Of a stretch of 43,913 nt of DNA, positions 32,899 to 40,909 are shown piece after piece (positions within the stretch are counted from its first letter, which is position 1; each line of letters starts with the position of its first letter). The translations under genes were made by a program, and so were the position numbers. Under the pieces are notes generated by a model that was given only the letters and a program-made list of their open reading frames with translations, did no database searches and had not been told where the DNA came from. Source of the DNA: Candidatus Omnitrophota bacterium (GTDB taxonomy: Bacteria > Omnitrophota > Gorgyraeia > Gygaellales > Profunditerraquicolaceae); NCBI GenBank assembly GCA_026387405.1, contig JAPLLV010000061.1, positions 1 to 43,913 of the forward strand, read 5' to 3'.

Positions 32899-35800
32899 AT
32901 GCCTGACGATAAATCTAAACTGTTTCAATTCCCGCAACTTTACGCCGTGGAGGCTTCCGCAGGGTCAGGAAAGACCTATTGCCTCGCCCGGCGCTACCTG
33001 CAGCTCCTGATCAATCCCTATTTAAAACCCGAAGAGATCCCTTTAGATACGATCCTCGCCATTACCTTTACCAATAAGGCGGCCCTGGAGATGAAGGAGA
33101 GGATCCTGGACCTGCTTAAAAGAATAGCCTTGAATAAATTTCCCGATCGCAAAGAGGAAGAAGAGCTTTTGAGTTCCCTGGGGGTGGATGAAACATACGC
33201 CCGCCAAAAGGCCTTTAGGATAATGGATCACATCCTTAAGAATTATAATTTTTTCCAGGTCCAGACTATCGACAGTTTTATTAATGCGATACTCTCGGGA
33301 TGCGCATTCAAGCTTGGTTTATCCGCAAACTTTACTACTGAGAGGGAATACCGCGAATATCTCGTTTTAAGCCTGGATAAGCTTATCGAGCGCGCGCACG
33401 AAGATAAAGAGGTCCTGGCTATTTTTCATAATTTCTTGAGGCAGTATATATACCTTGAGAACGCGCCGGGCTGGTTTCCCAAACAGAACATCATGTCCAT
33501 AATCACCTCACTGTATTCCAAGAGCGCGAGGTTTTCCGGAAGTTTTATAGCAAGCTCTATTAAGTACGGGGATATCCTGGCGTTAAAGAAAGATATCCTG
33601 TCCTTTGCGCAAAAGCTTAAGGTCTGCCTGCCTGAAGGGACGGACAAGCGTTTTATAAAAGCGCTCTCCGTATTCCTTACCGAAAACAAGGAAAATTTTG
33701 ACATTGATGAGGTTTCGACTTTTTTTAAACGCGAAGAATTGCCTTTGAACAAAAGCTCACTCCCTTCAGCAAAGGCGGATAAACTATGGCAGCGCATAAG
33801 AGAGCGCTTGCAAGAGTTGGCTGAATCTGAATCTTTGTTCATGTATAACTACTATATTGATATTTTTAACGCCGCGCTGCTGGACCTGGAGGCAGAAGTC
33901 CGGCGGGATGATATCTTGTTCCTGGAGGCGCTGAACAAAGAAGCGGCGATCTTGTTCCAGGAGAAAAATCTTAATCTGCCGGAGCTTTACTGGCGCCTGG
34001 CCACGCGCTTTGGGCATTTTCTGCTTGATGAATTCCAGGATACCTCCGGCCTGCAATGGGAGAATCTCAATCCCATGGTCAAAGAGGCCCTCTCCACGTC
34101 GGGTTCATTATTTTTCGTGGGAGATAAAAAACAGGCGATCTATCGCTTCCGGGGCGGAGAAACAGGTCTTATCGGTTCGATAAAGAAGGAGTTTGGCAAG
34201 ATCAACTTTATAAGTGAGTCCCTGACCAGGAATTTCCGCAGCCAAAGGCAGATCGTTGAATTCAACAACCTGATCTTTTCGCGCGCGAACCTCGAGCGGT
34301 TCCTCGATGCCTTGTCGACGTCAAAAAAAGACGATCCTCTTTTAGGGGAAGCGGATAAAGAAGCGGTCCTGGATGTGTTTTCCGCCGCGCGCCAGGAGTA
34401 CCTTGAATCCAAACCAGGCGGGTTTGTATTGCTGGAGCGATCGGGAGCAAATAATATCCGGGATAAAGAAGCTGAGGCTAGAGAGAGATTAATTCCCCTT
34501 GTCAAAGAGTTGACGGTTAGGTTTAATCCGGAGGATATCGCGATCCTGGTAAGGAAGAACGATGAGGCAGCGCTGGTGACTTCCTGGTTCCTGGGAGAGG
34601 GCATCCCCGTAGAAAGCGAGACCACCCTGGATATAAGGCAGAATCCTTATATAAAAGAGCTGGTATCGTTCTTGCGTTTCTTGAATTCTCCGATCGATAA
34701 TCTTTCCTTCGCCTCTTTTATATTGGGGGATATTTTTTCCCGGGCCTCGGGGTTGGAAAACATAAAGATCAGGGATTTTATATTCGATCTGCATCGCGGC
34801 GGGCAAGCCCGCGGCTATCTCTACCGGGAGTTCCGCCAGGCCTTTCCTGAAATATGGGACGTATTGCTGGAAGAATTTTTCAGGAACGTGGGATTTGTTC
34901 CACTCTATGAGTTGATGGTGAGCATACTGGGGAAATTGAGCGTCCTGAAGGAGTTCCCGGAATACCAGGCTTTTTTTATGGGTTTTCTTGAATTGATCCG
35001 CAGGCAGGAAGAGGAGACCCCGGGTATAACGGGTTTCCTGGAATTCTTCAGCGCTGCCAGGGCTGAGGAATTATACGTTAACTCTTCATCCAACCAGGCG
35101 ATCAAGGTGCTCACCATCCATAAAGCCAAGGGCCTGGAATTCCCGGTTGTCATCGTCCCGTTCTTAGAGATCAACATCAGGGTCGATGACGAGATCGTGG
35201 TGGAGAATGACTTAGGCCTGACCCTGCTTTACAGTAAGAAAAGTTACGCGGATTTTTCTCCCCGGATGCGCCGGATACGTTCGCGGGAGTATCTTAAAGC
35301 CTTGACCGACGAATTAAACGCTGTCTATGTAGCTTTGACCAGGGCGGCGCATGAGCTATACCTCTTTGTCCCGGAAAAAGGGGAGCGGGGAGCGAATATT
35401 GCCTGCGGGCTTTTCACGCAGGAGCATATGGAAAGCGGCGAGAGAACTACGCGCGGAAAAGATATATCCGCAGGGCCTCTGCCTATCGATATCCCCGTAT
35501 CGGAGTATAAGGATTGGATCCATCTCTTAAGGGATGAATTTGTCGAAAAAGGGGTATTGCGTTGGCGCGATAAAGTGCAGAGAGGCGAGATATTGCACTA
35601 TATTTTAAGCTGCATCGGTAATTTATACAAGCAGGATAAGAAGGCCGCGCTTGAGCAGGCATTGGAGTTATGCCGCGCGCGTTTTCCCCTGATCGAGGAC
35701 TTCGCTGAATTCAAAAATACGCTCCAGGCCCTGTTAAGCAGGGAGGAACTCCGGGACTTTTTCGAGGTCGCTGCCGGCAATGTTTTTACCGAGAAAGAGA

Positions 35801-36018
35801 TCGTGAATAGATTCGGGGATACCAAAAGAATAGACCGGCTGGTTATCACCCCTGTCGAGGCCATTATCCTAGATTATAAGAGTGAAAAAGAGGAGGCTGG
35901 CGACAACCAGGAGCAGGTGCGGGAGTATATAGCTATAATCCGGGAGATTTATCCTAAGCTGAAAGTCAGAGGATTATTGTTATATTTGGATGATCTAAGT
36001 ACGGAGGAAATTAGATAA
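32899..36018 (+). CDS. addA: AddA-type UvrD-like helicase/nuclease
   Basis: A 1039-residue superfamily 1A helicase fused to a RecB-type nuclease, for processing of double-strand breaks. Helicase motifs in order are AVEASAGSGKTYCLARRYL near residue 15, LLDEFQDTSGLQW near 374, FVGDKKQAIYRFRGGE near 404, LTRNFRSQRQIVEFNN near 440, VLTIHKAKGLEFPVVIVP near 736 and YVALTRAAHELYLF near 809. The nuclease at the C-terminus shows TKRIDRLVITPVEAIILDYK, with the Asp and DYK expected of the PD-(D/E)XK fold. The open frame extends back to a TTG at 32863, but the ATG at 32899 fits the promoter and family. The addB-type gene follows after 3 bases. Confidence 0.92.
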   Translation: MPDDKSKLFQFPQLYAVEASAGSGKTYCLARRYLQLLINPYLKPEEIPLDTILAITFTNKAALEMKERILDLLKRIALNKFPDRKEEEELLSSLGVDETYARQKAFRIMDHILKNYNFFQVQTIDSFINAILSGCAFKLGLSANFTTEREYREYLVLSLDKLIERAHEDKEVLAIFHNFLRQYIYLENAPGWFPKQNIMSIITSLYSKSARFSGSFIASSIKYGDILALKKDILSFAQKLKVCLPEGTDKRFIKALSVFLTENKENFDIDEVSTFFKREELPLNKSSLPSAKADKLWQRIRERLQELAESESLFMYNYYIDIFNAALLDLEAEVRRDDILFLEALNKEAAILFQEKNLNLPELYWRLATRFGHFLLDEFQDTSGLQWENLNPMVKEALSTSGSLFFVGDKKQAIYRFRGGETGLIGSIKKEFGKINFISESLTRNFRSQRQIVEFNNLIFSRANLERFLDALSTSKKDDPLLGEADKEAVLDVFSAARQEYLESKPGGFVLLERSGANNIRDKEAEARERLIPLVKELTVRFNPEDIAILVRKNDEAALVTSWFLGEGIPVESETTLDIRQNPYIKELVSFLRFLNSPIDNLSFASFILGDIFSRASGLENIKIRDFIFDLHRGGQARGYLYREFRQAFPEIWDVLLEEFFRNVGFVPLYELMVSILGKLSVLKEFPEYQAFFMGFLELIRRQEEETPGITGFLEFFSAARAEELYVNSSSNQAIKVLTIHKAKGLEFPVVIVPFLEINIRVDDEIVVENDLGLTLLYSKKSYADFSPRMRRIRSREYLKALTDELNAVYVALTRAAHELYLFVPEKGERGANIACGLFTQEHMESGERTTRGKDISAGPLPIDIPVSEYKDWIHLLRDEFVEKGVLRWRDKVQRGEILHYILSCIGNLYKQDKKAALEQALELCRARFPLIEDFAEFKNTLQALLSREELRDFFEVAAGNVFTEKEIVNRFGDTKRIDRLVITPVEAIILDYKSEKEEAGDNQEQVREYIAIIREIYPKLKVRGLLLYLDDLSTEEIR

Positions 36019-36021
36019 TTT

Positions 36022-38865
36022 ATGGAACGCGTAATCACCTATAATCTAAGCGATAATTTTATCCTTAAGCTTGCGGATCATATTGAGGATAATTATCTAA
36101 AAACCGGCAAAGACATTTCCCGGCTTTTGTTTGTCTTTGGCGGGCGCAGGCCCGCACTTTTCCTTAAAAAAGAACTTGCCAAAAGGATAAAGAAAGGTTT
36201 CCTCTCTCCGCGCTTTTTTTCCATTGACGAGTTCGTGGAATACATACTGCTGAAAAAAGAGGCGGTAAAACCGGTTTCGGACCTGGACGCCTGTTTTAAC
36301 ATATACAGCCTGGCTAAAGATATCGCCCCCGCGATCTTAAAAGGCAGGGAGGGCTTTTCGGCATTTTTACCCTGGGCAAGAGAGATACTTTCTTTTATTG
36401 AACAGCTGGACCTGGAGGATTCCCGGGCCCAGCTGCTGGAGAACGTTCAGTCCAAGGCCAGGATCGGCTTTGATGTCCCGGAAAATATAAATGCCCTGCT
36501 GGGCAGCATTATCTCCATCCGCGGGGCGTATCACGAATTACTAAAGAGCAAAAAGGCTTATTCCCGCGGCCTGAAATACCTGACGGCGGCAAAATATATC
36601 CGCGAGGTTGACCTTGATGAGTTCGAGCAGGTTTTTTTCTGCGGCTTCTTTTATCTGCATAAGGCGGAAGAAGATATTATAAAGGCGCTTTACGAGAATA
36701 AAAAATCCACGCTCTTTTTTCAGGGGAGTCAAAAAGACTGGAGCGTGCTGGAGAGGGTCGCGAAAAACCTTTCTATTTCTATCGAGCCCGGGGAACCCGT
36801 AGCCTTCCAGCCCAATTTTACTATCCAGGCGGGCTTTGACGTGCATTCAGAGATCTGCCTGGCCAGAGAGGCCCTGAAACAGATTGATGATCCGGATAAG
36901 GTCGTAGTTGTGCTTCCTGATCCGGATAATGTTATACCGCTCATGGTCGAGATATCCTCGCAGGTGGAAGATTTTAATGTCTCATTGGGTTACCCCTTAA
37001 GGCGCAGCTCACTTTACGCGCTTTTCACCTCGGTATTCAAGGCGCAGAATAATAAAAGGGGGGCAAGTTTTTATGCCAGGGATTATCTCACCGCTCTCTC
37101 TCACCCCCTGATAAAAAATCTAAAGATCTTTCCTCATCCCGGCCTGACCCGGGTGCTGGTGCATAAGATCGAAGAGGCGTTTTCGGGCATAGAAGAGACC
37201 GCGCTGGCAGGCAGCCTTTTTGTCACCCTGGATGAGATCGAGAAGTCCCGGGAGTTGTATGAATTGTCTATACGCACCATAAAATCCATGGGCCTGGAGG
37301 TAACTTTTGGCGAGCTTGAAGATGCCGTTAAACAGTTGCATCAGGTGCTTTTCAGGTCCTGGGATGATATAGACAGTCTATATGGTTTATCAGAGGCCCT
37401 GGACGGGCTCATCTCCATATTGATCGAGAAGAGTCCTCTGGGTGATTATCCGCTTAACTTAAAAGTTGCGCAAGAAGTGCTCAACATAAAAGATGAGTTC
37501 AAGACCGCTGTCTTTGGCAGGGAAAAATTCCCTAAAGAAGACATATTTAAGATCTTTGAAAATAAACTGGAGAACCAGGCGATCTCGTTCTCCGGGTCGC
37601 CTTTAAAGGGTTTGCAGATCCTGGGGTTATTTGAGACCCGCTCTTTAAATTTTGACCACGTGATCATACTTGATGTGAATGAGGCGGTGCTGCCTAACCT
37701 CAAAGTTTACGAGCCCTTGATCCCCCGAGAGGTGATGATCAGCCTGGGCATAAACCGCCTGGAAAAGGAAGACCAGATCCAGCGCTATCAGTTTATGCGG
37801 CTTATCTCTTCGGCCAAAAATACGGTATTGATATATCAGGATTCGCCGGATAAAGAAAAGAGCAGGTTTCTTGAAGAACTGGTCTGGGACAGGCAAAAAA
37901 AAGGCCTTGCGCAAGACCCCGCGGTGCAGCGCGCCTGCTTCAGGCTTAAGGTCCTGCCTAAAAGATCAGAGATAATTAAAAATGACAAGATAATAGAATT
38001 TTTAAAAACCAAGGAATATTCCAGCTCCAGCCTAAACACGTATCTGGCCTGCCCTTTAAAATTTTATTATCAATATTTGCTGGGCCTGGAGGAGAAAGAG
38101 GATTTATTGGTTGAACCGGAGGCAAAGGATATAGGTACTTTTATTCACGAATTGCTTGAGGCGCAGTTTAGCCAATTCCTGCATAAGAAGCCTGTTATTG
38201 ACGCTAGGTTCAGAAAAGATTTTTTTGACGCGCTTGAAGATAAATTCGACCGGGAATTCCAAAAGAAGGCTCGCTCCGATGCCTTTATGATCAAGGATGT
38301 GCTGATCTTTCGCATGGAAAAGTTTCTGGATATGGAAAGACAAAGGAACGTGACCCAGATATTATGTCTGGAGAAGGAATTTAGCGATACGATAAGTTTT
38401 AAGAGCGGTAAATTCAGATTCAAGGCGATCATAGACCGCATTGACCTCTTGGAAGATAAAAGCGCGCTTATCCTTGATTATAAAACCGGCGGCAGCGGTA
38501 TTATGCCTAAAACCGATCCCGAACGGATCGAGGAGGCTGGTTTTACCAGGGAAGCGCTTAAGGGTACTATCCGTTCATTTCAGCTGCCGTTATACCTTTA
38601 TCTGGTTGAAACTAATGCGCAATTCCGGGGATCTCATTTGAATGCCTGTTTATATTTTATCAAGGACCTAGGCAAGAATAACGGGTTGGTTCCCTTGTTT
38701 GCAAAAGAAGAGGGTGCTTCCCAGAGAGAAAGATTGATGAATGTGTATCTTAAGGCCCTTGATTCTTTGCTCCAGGAGATCCTTGATCCTGGGGTTGTTT
38801 TTAAGGCCGATGAAGAAGAGGCGCGTCTCTGCGCTAATTGTCCATTCTGTTATCTTTGCCGGTAA
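36022..38865 (+). CDS. addB: AddB-like PD-(D/E)XK nuclease, helicase half degenerate
   Basis: A 947-residue partner of AddA. The C-terminal nuclease domain is clear: SSSSLNTYLACPLKFYYQYL near residue 668, then RFKAIIDRIDLLEDKSALIL and DYKTGG with the catalytic Asp and Lys, and a final cysteine cluster CANCPFCYLC. The first Cys near 677 plus three of these would hold the iron-sulfur staple known in AddB. The N-terminal part reads LLFVFGGRRPALFLKKELA where a helicase P-loop would be, so it probably cannot hydrolyse ATP and acts as a scaffold and Chi reader. Coupled with addA, 3 bases apart. Confidence 0.88.
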   Translation: MERVITYNLSDNFILKLADHIEDNYLKTGKDISRLLFVFGGRRPALFLKKELAKRIKKGFLSPRFFSIDEFVEYILLKKEAVKPVSDLDACFNIYSLAKDIAPAILKGREGFSAFLPWAREILSFIEQLDLEDSRAQLLENVQSKARIGFDVPENINALLGSIISIRGAYHELLKSKKAYSRGLKYLTAAKYIREVDLDEFEQVFFCGFFYLHKAEEDIIKALYENKKSTLFFQGSQKDWSVLERVAKNLSISIEPGEPVAFQPNFTIQAGFDVHSEICLAREALKQIDDPDKVVVVLPDPDNVIPLMVEISSQVEDFNVSLGYPLRRSSLYALFTSVFKAQNNKRGASFYARDYLTALSHPLIKNLKIFPHPGLTRVLVHKIEEAFSGIEETALAGSLFVTLDEIEKSRELYELSIRTIKSMGLEVTFGELEDAVKQLHQVLFRSWDDIDSLYGLSEALDGLISILIEKSPLGDYPLNLKVAQEVLNIKDEFKTAVFGREKFPKEDIFKIFENKLENQAISFSGSPLKGLQILGLFETRSLNFDHVIILDVNEAVLPNLKVYEPLIPREVMISLGINRLEKEDQIQRYQFMRLISSAKNTVLIYQDSPDKEKSRFLEELVWDRQKKGLAQDPAVQRACFRLKVLPKRSEIIKNDKIIEFLKTKEYSSSSLNTYLACPLKFYYQYLLGLEEKEDLLVEPEAKDIGTFIHELLEAQFSQFLHKKPVIDARFRKDFFDALEDKFDREFQKKARSDAFMIKDVLIFRMEKFLDMERQRNVTQILCLEKEFSDTISFKSGKFRFKAIIDRIDLLEDKSALILDYKTGGSGIMPKTDPERIEEAGFTREALKGTIRSFQLPLYLYLVETNAQFRGSHLNACLYFIKDLGKNNGLVPLFAKEEGASQRERLMNVYLKALDSLLQEILDPGVVFKADEEEARLCANCPFCYLCR

Positions 38866-38918
38866 GGGGACTTCCCCGCAGAGCTATACCGTTAGTAGTG
38901 TTGGAGGGGACTGTCCCC
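38866..38918. repeat. Pair of short GGGGAC palindromes
   Basis: GGGGACTTCCCC at 38866-38877 and GGGGACTGTCCCC at 38906-38918 lie between addB and the next gene. Similar GGGGACGGT arms occur at 28662-28708. They look like a small dispersed repeat. Confidence 0.5.
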
Positions 38919-38938
38919 ATCCGTAGCCGGAGTAAACT

Positions 38939-39328
38939 ATGCTCAATTTAAAGCAAAAAATGTCCAAACTGAAGCTTAAAGAAGAAGATATCATAGAGAG
39001 TTTTGTGCGTAGCTCCGGCCCCGGAGGCCAGAATGTGAACAAAACCTCTACCTGCGTATACCTGAAACATCTGCCTACCGGCATAGAGGTGAAATGCCAG
39101 AGAGAGCGTTCCCAGGCTGCCAACCGCATCCTTGCCCGGAAGATCCTTTCAGAAAAGGTTCATGCCTTGATTTCTAGTCGCCTCCTTGAGGAGAAGCAGC
39201 GTAAAGCAAAAGCGCTGCGCAAGGGCCGCCGTCGTCCGCAGGGGCTTAAAGAGAAGATCCTTGAGGAAAAACGCAGACACTCTTTAAAGAAGTCCTCCCG
39301 CCAACCTATCAAATTCGACGAAAGCTAA
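38939..39328 (+). CDS. Small GGQ release-factor-like protein (ArfB/MTRFR class)
   Basis: A 129-residue protein with the release-factor catalytic fold only. It reads [20 protein letters not shown] near residues 19-38, with an intact GGQ, then [20 protein letters not shown]. There is no codon-reading domain. The C-terminal third is very basic ([17 protein letters not shown] and further lysines), like the tail that ArfB and MTRFR-type factors place in the mRNA channel. It probably frees peptides from stalled ribosomes or ribosome halves. GGAG lies seven bases before the ATG. Confidence 0.88.
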   Translation: MLNLKQKMSKLKLKEEDIIESFVRSSGPGGQNVNKTSTCVYLKHLPTGIEVKCQRERSQAANRILARKILSEKVHALISSRLLEEKQRKAKALRKGRRRPQGLKEKILEEKRRHSLKKSSRQPIKFDES

Positions 39329-39363
39329 TAAAGGAAACGCTTTCAGAAATTTTGTGTTTATCC

Positions 39364-39391
39364 TTGAAATGTGAGAAAGTTGTGTTATACT
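39364..39391 (+). promoter_or_regulatory. Promoter of the secreted-protein gene
   Basis: TTGAAA at 39364-39369, 16-base spacer, TATACT at 39386-39391. A leader of about 60 bases follows, with AAGGTGAAGA just before the ATG at 39458. Confidence 0.7.
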
Positions 39392-39457
39392 TACTTCGAA
39401 AATAGCATTTATAAACATTTTAAGAAGTGAGAAAATTAAACAAGGTGAAGAATTAAT

Positions 39458-40909
39458 ATGGCAAAAGGCAAAAAGATCACTGCCATTTTTTTATCGTTTT
39501 TACTATTACTGCAGCAAGCTGGTTTTGCCCAGGTTGCCGGAGAGATAGATATCGCCGGCCACCTCGCGCAGATGCACCGCGCCTTTACCGTGGATCGTTT
39601 TAGGCCGCTGCACTTACGTTATCTAAATTTTAATCCGCAAGAGGGTAAATTCAGGCTGCTTTTGGATAAAGGCAATGTGCCGCTTTTAACCCAAGGCAAC
39701 GTTAAAGCCACCAGCAAAAACCTCCTGGAATATTTTTTTATCGGTTTAGCCCTGCCCAATGATACCTTTTGGGTTAACCTGCGCCCGGATTCTTCCAATG
39801 AGATCATTGACGTTTTTCTGGCGCGCACCGATGTAGGGCGCATTATGCTCGAGACAGACCTGCAGTTGAAAAAAGACGTAGCCCTGGCTACTTCCCCCGA
39901 CACTGCCGAAGGCAAGATCTATTGGGATAAACTTTACCGCAAGGCCGGGGAGATCTTTGGCAATGAAAACGTGACTATACCTACATTAACCCGCCCCTGG
40001 ATCGTGCCTGATGAAATTATTATCCGCGAGACCGGGGATTCCGCCTATATATATAAAGCAACTTTGAAGGTTATGCTGGAGCAGGATTTCCTTAAAGGTT
40101 CGGCGACTTACAACTTTAAAGATGAACGGCTCAAGGCCTTGAATGAATATTCCTCGCAGCTTATCCGCGAACTGATCATTCCAAAGATCAGCAGGGAGGT
40201 CAATTCTTCAAAAAGATATGCCTCTTTGCGCCAGGTCTATTATTCCTTAATTATGGCCCAGTGGTTCAAGAGCCGCTACAAGAATATCCCTACTGACTAC
40301 AGGCGGTTTATTGACGCCAGGGACCTGACTATGCTTACCTCGGCTCAACCCTGGTCAAAGGAAACTTTCTTTAAGGAATACCAGAAGTCTTTTAAGGACG
40401 GCGAATATAATATGCAGGTGCCGGCATATACGGCATCAGGCAAGGTTATCCGCAGTTATTTTAGCGGAGGGCAAATGTTGCTGGCAGAAACAGCAATACG
40501 AGAAGGAGAATTTCCAGGTTTGGATTCAAATCCTCCGCAACAGGCCGGAACCACGACGGTTGAAATGGGCACCCGTGGGACTGGAGTACCAGGAGAAGCT
40601 AAGGTTGACCCAGAACTTCTTGCTGCTGCGCCTGAAACTGCTGGAGCAAATCTTCAGTTAACGCCCAGTGTGCCTAAAAGACAAAATATTTGGCAAAAAG
40701 TCCGGGGGAAGGCCGTTAGTTTCATTCTTCTTTCTCTTGCTGTATTTAATATGCACGCCGCTCCGATAAAGCCTCCTAAGGATGCTGCAGAGGCATGGGC
40801 TCGCGTTAAGACGATAGAGCTGCAAAAGCCGAATCCTCACATCGGCATGAGAGGCGGCGAATATCTTGTAAAAGTAAACTCTTGGAAATTTGAAAGAGAT
40901 AGAGCGTGA
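39458..40909 (+). CDS. Exported protein of unknown function
   Basis: A 483-residue protein with a clear signal peptide (MAKGKKITAIFLSFLLLLQQ, cut likely after GFA near residue 24). The body (about 35-345) is rich in charged and aromatic residues, with blocks such as FRPLHLRYLNFNPQEGKFRL, EYFFIGLALPNDTFWVNLRP and RYASLRQVYYSLIMAQWFKS. I recall similar N-terminal regions on large exported proteins of Omnitrophota, but cannot name a function. A low-complexity stretch (about 350-415) leads to a second hydrophobic segment, KAVSFILLSLAVFN (about 422-435). It ends with GTGA, overlapping the following giant open frame, so the two may be translated together. Confidence 0.8.
   Translation: MAKGKKITAIFLSFLLLLQQAGFAQVAGEIDIAGHLAQMHRAFTVDRFRPLHLRYLNFNPQEGKFRLLLDKGNVPLLTQGNVKATSKNLLEYFFIGLALPNDTFWVNLRPDSSNEIIDVFLARTDVGRIMLETDLQLKKDVALATSPDTAEGKIYWDKLYRKAGEIFGNENVTIPTLTRPWIVPDEIIIRETGDSAYIYKATLKVMLEQDFLKGSATYNFKDERLKALNEYSSQLIRELIIPKISREVNSSKRYASLRQVYYSLIMAQWFKSRYKNIPTDYRRFIDARDLTMLTSAQPWSKETFFKEYQKSFKDGEYNMQVPAYTASGKVIRSYFSGGQMLLAETAIREGEFPGLDSNPPQQAGTTTVEMGTRGTGVPGEAKVDPELLAAAPETAGANLQLTPSVPKRQNIWQKVRGKAVSFILLSLAVFNMHAAPIKPPKDAAEAWARVKTIELQKPNPHIGMRGGEYLVKVNSWKFERDRA

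Noticed and set aside
38939-39328. prfB, the gene for RF2
   Set aside because: The protein is only 129 residues, lacks the stop-codon-reading domain and SPF motif, and has a basic tail; it is a rescue-type factor.
39320-39341. Terminator after the GGQ protein gene (GAAAGC...GCTTTC)
   Set aside because: The stem is only six base pairs with a long loop and a poor T-run.
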